From WHSW01 sp963729075 (GTDB lineage Bacteria; Actinomycetota; Thermoleophilia; Solirubrobacterales; 70-9): a DNA stretch of 64,000 nucleotides. The notes under the pieces are model-generated. The model did no database searches. It was not told the DNA's origin and saw nothing but the letters and a program-made list of their open reading frames with translations. Where the stretch lies: assembly GCA_963729075.1 (NCBI GenBank), contig CAVSMU010000008.1, positions 186,001 through 250,000 on the forward strand. The letters are read 5' to 3'. The position numbers were made by a program, and so were the translations under genes. Below, piece after piece: positions 47,499 through 55,688 of this stretch; positions within the stretch are counted from its first letter, which is position 1; each line of letters starts with the position of its first letter.

Positions 47499-47765
47499 GG
47501 CTATGGCTCGGACCTCGGTCCGATTGCGCTGGAGCTGGCTGCGAACTTGGCGCTGGGGATCTGGCGCCGCCGACTCAGGCAGGTCGGAGTTTCTCGCCCC
47601 CGATTGGCAACACCCTGTCGAGCCTGTCGGGGACCGCTCAAGACGCTCCTCGAGCTCGATCCCTGACCGGCGTCATCGAGGCGTGGCGCTGGTGTTCATC
47701 TCCGGCTACGATCCACAGCTGGGCCCGATCGCCCTCTCCCTCGCCGAAAGCCGTGCTCTCGCACG
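47499..47765 (+). pseudogene. Two degenerate fragments of a Wzm-like permease 3' end
   Basis: Fragment 1 (about 47499-47570) reads GYGSDLGPIALELAANLALG, close to the C-terminus of the intact-context permease (GYDPELGPIAVSLAETLAL at 36.44-36.51 kb). Fragment 2 (about 47577-47765) reads, across small indels, QVGVFLAP, LSSLSGT, LLELDPLTGVIEAWRW and FISGYDPQLGPIALSLAES, again the last 60 residues of that permease. Both lack the rest of the gene. Two tail copies in tandem suggest repeated recombination or gene replacement at exporter 3' ends. Confidence 0.75.
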
Positions 47766-47911
47766 TCTACCCGCTCGGAGGTAAATCATGGGCCTCACCG
47801 CCCGCCAAATTGACGACAAGTCGTTTTCGGTCAACGTCTCAACTCCGCAGGGCCGAAACCGAGGAGGCCCCTGCTCGACGGCGGCGAGCGATCGCCCACG
47901 GTGAGGGCGGT

Positions 47912-48997
47912 ATGCGCCGGATCGTTCTCCACATCGGTTACCACAAGACGGGTTCCACCGCTCTGCAACAGTTTCTGTTTACGCATCGCCGACGCTTGAG
48001 CGAGGCGGGAATTCTGTATCCGGTTTCGGAGTTCGCCCCGAAACGCGCCCAACATAACCTGGCTTATTCAGTCTCCCCCGACGACAGATTCGATCCCGCG
48101 TCCCTCACATTCGACAGGTTGGCGGGCTTGGCGACTGAGCGGGCGGAGGACACAATGGTGGTGTCGAGCGAGGCCTTCGTTGAACGCGATCCGAGTGCCG
48201 CCGCTGAAATGGTCCGGGCGTTCGCGCACGAGGTGCGTGCCTCGGTCGACACGATCGCATTCCTCCGTCCACAGCATGCCCTCATCAACTCCAGCTATGC
48301 GCAGCGCATCAAGGGCTTCAAGGAGTGGCGGTGCTTTCGAGCGTTCGCTGATGATTATGCGGGCAACACGCCACGGCTGAACTATTGGCAGCATTTGCGC
48401 GAGTGGGATGATCCCGCCTCACACATGCGCCTGATTCCGGTTCCGTACACAGCCAGCAGGCTGGAACCGAACATGCAGACGGCGTTCTTCGATGCGGCAG
48501 GGCTCATCGGTCGAGTGAATGGCCTGCTCGACGATACGGACAACCGTTGGATGAACCCAACGCCGGGGCCGTTGACGGTCGAGGTCTGCCGGCGGCTCAC
48601 AAAACACATCGTGCGAACGCGGGGCGGGCCCCGTGATCTTGATCCCGCGGCGCATACAAAGCTGCTGTGGTACGTCCTACGCTGGTCCCCGCGAATGACC
48701 GGTGAGGACGGAACACCCTTCAACGGTCTCGACAACGCACTCCGAGACCGGATTGATCAGCGCTTTTCGAAGCCCAACGATGCCCTCGCACGCCGTTTCT
48801 GGGGCGCAGATTGGCGAGACGTCTTCGAGGAGGACTACGAGCGCGATCTGGTCCCGAACGAGTTCGATCGCGATCGCGTCGGACCAGTACAACGCCTCAG
48901 GGTGAGGGTCGCCACGTGGATGGCGGTACGGCTAGCCGAAAAGATGCTGGAAGTGGGCCCGCGACCCGGCTCGCGGTCCAACCCGACCGTGGCTTAG
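47912..48997 (+). CDS. P-loop sulfotransferase-like protein
   Basis: 361 residues, intact from ATG 47912. The start MRRIVLHIGYHKTGSTALQ contains the 5'-phosphosulfate-binding loop (HKTGSTAL), and SVDTIAFLRPQHALINSSYA resembles a 3'-phosphate segment. The C-terminal half is helical and unlike the two type 1 paralogues in this window. The open frame upstream of the ATG overlaps exporter remnants and is not coding. It was probably acquired with its neighbours. Confidence 0.75.
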   Translation: MRRIVLHIGYHKTGSTALQQFLFTHRRRLSEAGILYPVSEFAPKRAQHNLAYSVSPDDRFDPASLTFDRLAGLATERAEDTMVVSSEAFVERDPSAAAEMVRAFAHEVRASVDTIAFLRPQHALINSSYAQRIKGFKEWRCFRAFADDYAGNTPRLNYWQHLREWDDPASHMRLIPVPYTASRLEPNMQTAFFDAAGLIGRVNGLLDDTDNRWMNPTPGPLTVEVCRRLTKHIVRTRGGPRDLDPAAHTKLLWYVLRWSPRMTGEDGTPFNGLDNALRDRIDQRFSKPNDALARRFWGADWRDVFEEDYERDLVPNEFDRDRVGPVQRLRVRVATWMAVRLAEKMLEVGPRPGSRSNPTVA

Positions 48998-49236
48998 CGC
49001 TGCGCCCTGCTCGACCACATTCCGGTCTGCCAATTGCGGTACTACACGACACCCCTTCACCGGCAGGCCTCGATGTCGGCGCTTGCGGACGGCAGCTCAA
49101 TGCCGAGTGCCGAAAGGCTCGCTGCTGAGGGGCCGGCACCTCCCATGGGCCAATCGCTTGAGCCGGACGCCGTTGAGCGGGTAGTCGAAGCTGTCGCGGC
49201 GGCATTCCCTTCCGTCGCCACTGAGCTCCACTTCGG
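48998..49236. other. Intergenic stretch, nothing recognised
   Basis: A 68-codon frame (49034-49240) exists, but it has no family features and its codon pattern is unconvincing. No hairpin or promoter is clear. Confidence 0.4.
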
Positions 49237-50562
49237 TTGAGCCAATCCACACGAATTGCCGGTGGACCTACGAGATCTGCCGTCCTGCTCGCGTACCACT
49301 ACCCGCCCATGCTCGGGCCCGCCAGCGAGCGGGCGGCCTCGTTCGCCCGCCACCTTCCCGAGACCGGCTGGGAGCCGATTGTGGTTACCGTCAAGCGAGG
49401 GCTTTTCCACCGCGACCTCAGGAACCGGCCACCCCCGGTTCGCACGCTGAGAACCCGATCACCCGAGCCGGGTAGGGCGCTGCGCGCTGCGACCCGAGGG
49501 CGTCGCCACAGCGCGCGCCTCGAGGACGAGGCGGTCCGCGAGCTCAGTGGCGGGGTGGCCCTCGATCGCGTTCGCCGCCTGGTCCGCGACTACGTCTATG
49601 TCCCCGACGCCCTCGCCCCGTGGATCCCGTTCGCCATCGCCGGCGCTCGGCGGGCCGTGCGAACGGCGCCCGCCCCCGCCGTCCTGATCTCGACCTCGGT
49701 TCCCTACAGCGCTCACTTGGCCGCGCGCGCAGTGGCCCGCTCGGAGCGGATCCCCTGGGTCGCGGAGCTCCGCGATCCGTGGTCGCTGATGGACGACCGG
49801 GTTCGCCCCCGCTCGCGCGCGCGTAAGGCGATCGACGGGGCGCTGGAAAGGCGGGTGGTGGCCGCCGCGAGCGCCGTGGTGGTTACCTCCGAGCTAACCC
49901 GGGAGGCGATGGTGCGGGCATATCCCAGCCTGGACTCCCGAACGTGGGTGGTAAGAAACGGATTCGAGCCGCTCCCGGGTCCGATCCCCTCGGCACCCGA
50001 CCAGACGGAGCGGCTGGAGCTCGTGCAGGCGGGAACGGTAGGAAACGAGATCGCGCTGGCCCCCCTGCTGCGCGGCATCGACAGGGTCGCCCGGGAGCGG
50101 CCGGGCGAGATCGGTTTGCGGGTAGTCGGCCCGTCCGACCGTTGGCGCGCGGCCGCCGGCGAGGTCGGCGGGCTCGACTGGCTGACACTCGATGGCGTAG
50201 CTGATCCAGCAACGGCGCAGCGCGCGGTGGCCGGGGCGTCGGCGACCGTCCTCCTGCGACCGGGTGAGGCCAACCGATGGATCGTGGCCGCGAAGCTGAT
50301 GGACTACGTCGGCGCGCGCCGACCGGTCGTCGGGATCATCTGGGCGGGCGGCGAAATGGCCCGGCTGGCCGCCGACTATGGGGACCTTCGCCTGGTCGAT
50401 CCCTACACCGAGGAGGGCGTCGCGGTGGCGGTCGAGGCGCTGCTGGCCGAGCATCGTGAGGGGCTTCTGGAACGTCCGGTGGACAGTCGTAGGCCGCTGA
50501 CGGAGCTCACCAGACGGGCGCAGACCGCCAAACTCGCTGCGGTCCTCGAGTCCGTGCTTTGA
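49237..50562 (+). CDS. Family 4 glycosyltransferase
   Basis: 441 residues, intact, TTG start at 49237. The N-terminal LLAYHYPPMLGPASERAASF and VTVKRGLFHRD fit a glycosyl acceptor domain; PWVAELRDPWSLMDDRVRPR and AASAVVVTSELTREAMVRAY follow. The donor domain has LELVQAGTVGNEIALAPLLR and VAAKLMDYVGARRPVVGIIW. Very GC-rich again, unlike the genes just upstream. It is followed by a fragmentary region with an IS remnant. Confidence 0.85.
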   Translation: MSQSTRIAGGPTRSAVLLAYHYPPMLGPASERAASFARHLPETGWEPIVVTVKRGLFHRDLRNRPPPVRTLRTRSPEPGRALRAATRGRRHSARLEDEAVRELSGGVALDRVRRLVRDYVYVPDALAPWIPFAIAGARRAVRTAPAPAVLISTSVPYSAHLAARAVARSERIPWVAELRDPWSLMDDRVRPRSRARKAIDGALERRVVAAASAVVVTSELTREAMVRAYPSLDSRTWVVRNGFEPLPGPIPSAPDQTERLELVQAGTVGNEIALAPLLRGIDRVARERPGEIGLRVVGPSDRWRAAAGEVGGLDWLTLDGVADPATAQRAVAGASATVLLRPGEANRWIVAAKLMDYVGARRPVVGIIWAGGEMARLAADYGDLRLVDPYTEEGVAVAVEALLAEHREGLLERPVDSRRPLTELTRRAQTAKLAAVLESVL

Positions 50563-50574
50563 ACTCGGTCGGCC

Positions 50575-50700
50575 TATGTCGGCGTCGGTACGAGCGATCG
50601 GTGCGTGTGCCACAGCGCGACCACGATGCAGATCGCGATCGCCACGAGGTGGGCCCGGAGCGGGTGCGCCAGCGAACGTCTTGGGTCGAACGCGTAGCCG
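50575..50700 (-). pseudogene. Degenerate duplicate of the 3' end of the 55.7-57.1 kb membrane-protein gene
   Basis: A 31-base identity (50623-50653 with 55825-55855), plus partial flanking similarity (both have a TCGGCGTCGG-TACG-type segment and a cgcgta-containing segment at matching offsets), shows a copied fragment. On the minus strand it encodes AHLVAIAICIVVALWHTH, matching THLVAIAICIVVALWRLR of the downstream gene. It sits directly beside the transposase remnant. Confidence 0.7.
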
Positions 50701-50728
50701 GTGACCCAAGCCGATCGGTCTCACAAGG

Positions 50729-50746
50729 CTCCAACCCGGGTTGGAG
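50729..50746. repeat. 18-bp perfect palindrome beside IS remnant
   Basis: CTCCAACCCGGGTTGGAG is a perfect palindrome 33 bp from the transposase stop codon. It may be part of the element end or a terminator for the upstream gene; it has no T-run. Confidence 0.45.
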
Positions 50747-50778
50747 TCGGGACCCGGCCCTAGAGGCCTGATGTGGGT

Positions 50779-51340
50779 TCAACGCCCGTCATGGGCGACG
50801 AGCGCCCCGGCCGGCCGTCGGGCGAGGAGGTTGCAGAAGATGCCGAGGGTGAGCGCCAGCAGGCGCTGGGCGATCCGCTGGACCAGTCCGGCGACGGTCT
50901 TGGCGAGGTGCTGGCCGAGTCGCAGCTGGCGCTTGAGGTTGGCGAACACCAACTCGATGACGAGGCGAATACGGGCCTTTTTAAGCTGGCCGGCGGTCGT
51001 TCGCGGAGGCGGTGGCGCTCGGGGGTGATGAGCTCGACGCCGAGGAGCTCGAGCGCGCGCTTGGCTCGCGCCCCCAAAGCCCTTGTCACAGGATGCTGGC
51101 CGGCTGGCCGCAGGCGAGCACGACCACCGCTTCGCGTTCCTGGCCCGAGCAGGTCATAGCCGAGCGGCACCCCCTTGAGATCGCTGACCACGACCAGCGC
51201 ATGCCCCAGATAAAGCGGCTGTGAGAGGGGGAGTATCCGTAGGAGGCGTCACCGGCGAAGTGGCTCTTGGAGCGCAGCCGGGGTAATTCGCGCGTACCTA
51301 TCGCCGCGACACCATGACCGGCGCACTTCCGATGGCGCGC
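50779..51340 (-). mobile_element. IS982-like transposase remnant (N-terminally truncated, frameshifted)
   Basis: Bridging several shifts, the protein reads KSHFAGDASYGYSPSHSRFI, VVSDLKGVPLGYDLLG, ARALELLGVELITPERHRL, and the ending IAQRLLALTLGIFCNLLARR to a TGA at 50779. This is the C-terminal two-thirds of a DDE transposase resembling the IS982 family. The DNA-binding N-terminus is missing or unreadable, so it is inactive as sequenced. Terminal inverted repeats could not be defined. Confidence 0.65.
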
Positions 51341-51422
51341 GCCGGTCAGTACGAGGGGTGAACCGGGAGCGGCCCCCGAAAAGTCCCGCCGCTTACTCCG
51401 ACAGCTATCGGCTCCGCCTCCC

Positions 51423-51503
51423 CTGGACGGCGGCACCGACCATCCGTCGAACCTGATCACGCTCTGCGCCGCCTGTCAGCGCGCGGTCGAGCGCGCCGCT
51501 TAG
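51423..51503 (+). pseudogene. C-terminal fragment of an HNH endonuclease (phage type)
   Basis: The plus-strand frame reads LDGGTDHPSNLITLCAACQR followed by AVERAA and TAG. This is the end of a phage-type HNH domain: the HPSNL asparagine and the CxxC zinc pair are present, but the usual final CxxCH histidine is Gln. The N-terminal part is gone. Its position before portal and protease genes matches tailed-phage gene order (HNH, terminase, portal, protease). Confidence 0.6.
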
Positions 51504-51611
51504 TTCTGGCCCGGGTCGTCGGGATCTGTCACGATGCTCGAACCTGACGCCGCAAGATCGGACATCTGACCGGCCAATCCTTCTTGACTTGGCCGAACCA
51601 TCCCTTATCCG

Positions 51612-52235
51612 ATGATCTCTCACAGGCATCGATGCATCTTCGTCCATATTCCCAAGTGCGGCGGAGCGAGCGTGTGAAACGCGTAATTTGGCCCGGGCGG
51701 CGATCGGAGCAAGATCTCTGGATGGGGTTCGTCGATGAGTACCACAACAAGTACCAGACCGGTGGGCTTCAGCATCTCCTCGCCGGGCAGATTCGACAGG
51801 AGGTTCGGGAACGGACACTTTGACAACTACTTTAAGTTCAGCGTCGTTCGTAATCCGTTCGACCGCTTAGTGTCCCAGTTCGCCTACATGCGCCATCGCC
51901 GTGACCTCCGGGCCTTCATTGGGATGCCGCTTGACGCTTCATTCGAGGAGTATCTCGATCTCATCGGCCGCAGGCGTCACGTACAGTGGGAACCTCAATG
52001 TTCTTTCCTCTACGACGAAGACGGCACGCTACTGCTCGACTACGTCGGGAGGTTCGAAATGCTCGCTAGCGACATGGAGGCTACGTTTGAGCGACTGGGT
52101 ATTCGCGGCGCGAACCTTCCACACATCAAGCGAGGAGACCGCGGGCCCTACCGCGAGTACTACACCGGCCGTGCGCGGGGCCTGGTCGAGGAACGATACG
52201 GACAGGACCTTGAGCGTCTTGGCTATGAGTTTTGA
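51612..52235 (+). CDS. Sulfotransferase family 2-like protein (frameshifted)
   Basis: About 205 residues. ATG 51612 gives MISHRHRCIFVHIPKCGGAS, where HIPKCGGAS is the 5'-phosphosulfate loop. After a shift near 51670, LWMGFVDEYHNKY and HLLAGQ continue, and after one near 51820 the 3'-phosphate site FKFSVVRNPFDRLVSQFAYM. The rest, WEPQCSFLYDEDGTLLLDYV to a TGA at 52235, is intact. Base composition is lower in GC than the flanks. It lies between an HNH tail and phage genes, so it may have been inserted there or carried by the phage. Confidence 0.75.
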
Positions 52236-52389
52236 GCCCTCGACCACCGAAGGTACGCACCTACCCAGCCGCTTCTGCACCTGCAACGTGGACGCTCGCC
52301 GAAGGGGATCGCACGCGGCCCCGCCCCGAGGGCCTTAGACGGCCTCTCGTAAAGCCGCTTTCCGACAGAATGACCGAAAGGAGCCCGAC

Positions 52390-53604
52390 GTGGGCTTTTG
52401 GAACCGCCGCCGCGGCGAGAACCGCTCGCTGCCGCCGGCCGAAAACCAACTACCGCTGCTCGCGGCCTACGCCGGCCAGCCGGTTAACACGACGACCGCG
52501 CTCGCGATCGCGGACGTGTGGGCGCCGGTGCGGGTGCTGGCCGACGCCGCCGTCCTCGCTGCCCGCTCCACGTCTACCGCAAGGCCGGCGACGGCCGCGA
52601 GCGAGTCGACCGGCGCCGACTGGTCGACCTCCTCGAGGCCGCCCGGCCCGCGGGATCACACAAGCGGATCTCGATCTCCTCGCTGATGGCCCACGTGCTC
52701 TACGGCAACGCCTACCTGGCGAAGTACCGCGAGGCGGGCGAGGTCATCCAGCTCGGTCTACTCGACCCCGACCGGGTGCGGCCCGAGCTCGAGAACGGCG
52801 CGCTGCGCTTCCGCTACACGCCGGGCACCGGCACCGCAGCAGATGCTCACCGCCGCCGACCTCGTCCACGTCAAGGGCCTGAGCGTCGACGGCCTCGTCG
52901 GCCTCTCGGCCGTCTCGCAGGCCGCGCGCGTGCTCGGCCTCTCCGACGAGCTCGTGAGGCACGCGCTCTCCTACTTCGACACGGGCGCCGCGGGCTCCAC
53001 CGCCCGGCCCGCCGGCATCCTGCGGCTCGGCGAGGGCGCCGCCTTTCGCAGCATCTGGAGCGGACGCAAGGAGAAGGATGCGCGCCGAAGCGCGACCTCA
53101 CGGCGTCCTCGTGATCGAGGGCGACGCCGAATACCAGGCGATCGCCGAGAAGATGGACGACTCGCAGTTCGTCGAGCAACGCCGCCTCGCCGCGCAGGAG
53201 ATCGCGCGGGTGTTCCGCATCCCGCCGCACATGCTCGGCGCGCCGAGCGCCGACTCGATGACGTACTCGAACGTCGAGCAGGAGTCGATCGAGTTCGTCC
53301 GCTACTCGCTCACGCCCTGGCTGCGGCGGATCGAGCTTGCGATCAGCGACGACCGCGATCTCGCCTTCGAGCGGCAGTTCGTGCAGTTCGAGGTCGACGG
53401 CCTCTTGCGCGCCGACGCCGCACGCGCACCGAGGTCTACCGCCGCGCCCTCGACCCGATCACAAGGCTGGATGAGCCGCGACGAGGTCCGGCGGCTCGAG
53501 GACTTGCCGCCGGAGTCGCGCCGCGGGCGCCGCGCCGCCCGTCGAGGCAGATGCTCGCCGCGGCGACCAACGGAAACCCGAACGACAACGTGGAGGTCGG
53601 CTAG
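52390..53604 (+). pseudogene. HK97-type phage portal protein (frameshifted)
   Basis: About 400 residues when shifts near 52560, 52835, 53085, 53425 and 53530 are bridged. It reads MGFWNRRRGENRSLPP, ALAIADVWAPVRVLADAAV, SSLMAHVLYGNAYLAKYREA, LTAADLVHVKGLSVDGLVGL, the conserved ARVFRIPPHMLGAPSADSMT, YSNVEQESIEFVRYSLTPWL, and WMSRDEVRRLEDLPP. Portals form the DNA entry ring of tailed phages. No terminase or capsid gene is visible, so the prophage is a fragment. Confidence 0.82.
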
Positions 53605-54020
53605 ATGCCCTGGAAGATCGAGCGCGACCCGGAGGCTTGCTCAGAGTCAAAGCCCTGGTCGGTGAAGAAGACCGAGGACGACGAGGTCGTCGGCTGCCGT
53701 GAAAGCGAGGAGACGGCCGAGGAGCAACTTGCCGCGCTGAACGCGAGCGAGGAGTCTGACGAGGAGGGCCGGGGCCGCCCGCGCACGGGCACCGTCGAGA
53801 CCCGGCCTTCGAGATCGCCGCCGACGGCCGGCGCATCCGGGGCCTGATCCCCTACTCGACCGAGAGCCGCGACATGGGCGGCTGGCGCGAGGTGCGCGAG
53901 CCCGGCTGCCTGCGAGCGGCCAAGGGCGCCGGCTCAGACCTTCCACTTAGGCGCGACGCGCTCCGGGTCGAAGCGATTGAAGCCGCGCCGAGCCGGGTTG
54001 ATCGTGATTCGGCGATGTAG
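53605..54020 (+). pseudogene. Truncated prophage protein with prohead-protease start (frameshifted)
   Basis: ATG 53605 directly follows the portal stop and gives MPWKIERDPEACSESKPWSV with an acidic stretch. After a shift near 53803 the frame reads AFEIAADGRRIRGLIPYSTE and GGWREVREPGCLRAAK, the N-terminal strand and EPG motif of HK97 prohead proteases. From about 53935 the similarity ends and unrelated sequence continues to a stop at 54018-54020, so the prophage boundary probably falls there. Confidence 0.65.
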
Positions 54021-54029
54021 GGTGGGGTT

Positions 54030-54842
54030 GTGACGCTCAAGGAACGCCTCATGGGACCGTTGGACCGCAGGCTCGAACCGTTCAGGCGCGACCTCGCCCA
54101 TACGCGGCAGCTCGCCGCGCTCGCGTATGAGGCGGCGCAACGGTGGCCCGACCGGCTCGAACAGATCCGCGCCGACCCCGGCTACGAAACCTCGTACACG
54201 GAGCGGGAGCCGTTGGTGACGGTCAGGATCGCGACATACAACAACTCGCCGATCCTGTGCGAACGCGCCCTCGCTTCGGTGCGCGCCCAAACCTACGATA
54301 ACTGGGAGGCGGTGGTGGTCGGGGACTGTTGTACCGACGACACCGCCGAACGCGTAGCCAGGCTGGGGGACGAACGGATCCGGTTCATCAACCTCCCGTA
54401 CAGGCAGGCCTACCCCGAAGACGAGTTGGAGCGGTGGCGGGTCACCGGCATCAACGCGATGAACGCGGGGCTACGGGCAGCCAGGGGACGGTGGGTCTGC
54501 CCGCTCGACCATGACGACGAGTTCGCGCCCGACCACATCGAACACCTGCTAGCCGTCGCACAGCAGGAACGCGCCGAGGTCGCGTACGGCAAACTGGCCG
54601 TGGTGGACGCCGCGACCGGGGAGCCGAAGGACATGAACATCTCCGACTGGCCGCCACAGCGCACGAGGTTCAACTGGCTGTCCGCGATCACCCACTCGGG
54701 GCTACGCCAGTTCGAGTTCGACCCGTACTGTGTGCACACGGGGGAGGTGTCCGACTGGAACCTCTGCCGCCGCCTGCTGGACGCCGGGGTGACGTTCCAC
54801 CACACCGACAAGGTGGTCGGGACGTACTGGTCGCGACACTAG
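54030..54842 (+). CDS. Family 2 glycosyltransferase
   Basis: 270 residues, intact, GTG start at 54030. GT-A features: EPLVTVRIATYNNSPILCER (about 59), ALASVRAQTYDNWEAVVVGD, LRAARGRWVCPLDHDDEFAP with the DxD-type motif (about 150-170), and a terminal GEVSDWNLCRRLLDAG catalytic-base region. No transmembrane helix. It starts about 95 bp after the prophage fragment, and could be glycan-locus cargo or a phage-borne GT. Confidence 0.85.
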   Translation: MTLKERLMGPLDRRLEPFRRDLAHTRQLAALAYEAAQRWPDRLEQIRADPGYETSYTEREPLVTVRIATYNNSPILCERALASVRAQTYDNWEAVVVGDCCTDDTAERVARLGDERIRFINLPYRQAYPEDELERWRVTGINAMNAGLRAARGRWVCPLDHDDEFAPDHIEHLLAVAQQERAEVAYGKLAVVDAATGEPKDMNISDWPPQRTRFNWLSAITHSGLRQFEFDPYCVHTGEVSDWNLCRRLLDAGVTFHHTDKVVGTYWSRH

Positions 54843-54851
54843 CTCTCGGTC

Positions 54852-55652
54852 TTGAGCGAGGTGTCAAATAGACTCTCGGAAACAATGAGCTTCGAAGCCC
54901 AGCTTGAATCGCTGGACCGAAGGCTCTTCGACTGGATCCAATCCCAGTCGACGCCGGAAGACCAGCGCTCGCTTCTCGCTCTGCACGTTGCATGCAGAAA
55001 CAATCACGAGCGCTTCGTTTGGTTGGAGATCGGTTCGTATCTCGGGGGCTCACTTCAAGCGCTTGTGCGAGATCCTCACTGTAGACGCATAAGCTCGATT
55101 GATCCGCGACCGAACATGGTGCCGGACGCGCGAAGCACATCATGGGCCTACCCAGAGAACTCGACGAATCGGATGCTCGAATTGCTGGGGAACATTCCCG
55201 AAGCCAACCTGCGCATCTTGCAGACCTACGAGACGAGCACCAACGCGCTCGACCCCGAGACGCTCGACCGACCGGACCTCTGTTTTGTCGACGGTGAGCA
55301 CACCAACGTGGCCTGTGAGAGAGATGCCGAGTTTTGCCGCCGCGCGATAAGGGACCAAGGCCTCATCGCGTTCCACGATGTTGGCATCGTCTACCAGGCG
55401 GTCGCTGCATTCGTCGCCCGCCTGACGTCGGAGCGGGTACCGCATCGGACCGCCTATCTCCCCGATTCCATCTTCGTGATCGAGTTGGGAGATTCGAAGC
55501 TGCTCGACGATCCGGCTGTCGTTAACCGCTGCCTCGCGGCGGGCACTGGCGTCCTTTGGCTCTTGGAGAGCAACGATCGCTACCGGGCGCTTCTCCACGC
55601 CCGACGCGCGCGGGTGTTGCGCCGACTGCGCTTGCTTCCACGCGTCTACTGA
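54852..55652 (+). CDS. Class I SAM-dependent methyltransferase (Methyltransf_24-like)
   Basis: Up to 266 residues; the start may be TTG 54852 or ATG 54885 (MSFEAQLESLDRRLFDW). It has FVWLEIGSYLGGSLQALV (SAM motif I, about 57-74), RISSIDPRPNMV, RPDLCFVDGEHTNVACERDA (about 142) and GLIAFHDVGIV. The family methylates sugars or small molecules in cell-envelope clusters. Base composition is clearly less GC-rich than the flanks, suggesting recent acquisition together with nearby glycosyltransferases. Confidence 0.78.
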   Translation: MSEVSNRLSETMSFEAQLESLDRRLFDWIQSQSTPEDQRSLLALHVACRNNHERFVWLEIGSYLGGSLQALVRDPHCRRISSIDPRPNMVPDARSTSWAYPENSTNRMLELLGNIPEANLRILQTYETSTNALDPETLDRPDLCFVDGEHTNVACERDAEFCRRAIRDQGLIAFHDVGIVYQAVAAFVARLTSERVPHRTAYLPDSIFVIELGDSKLLDDPAVVNRCLAAGTGVLWLLESNDRYRALLHARRARVLRRLRLLPRVY

Positions 55653-55688
55653 GGCTGATCTCGTCTGCACCGTCGAGATCAGAAGCAC

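Noticed and set aside
49034..49240. 68-codon plus-strand frame before the GT4 gene
   Set aside because: No homology-like features, overlaps the next start; not supportable as a gene.
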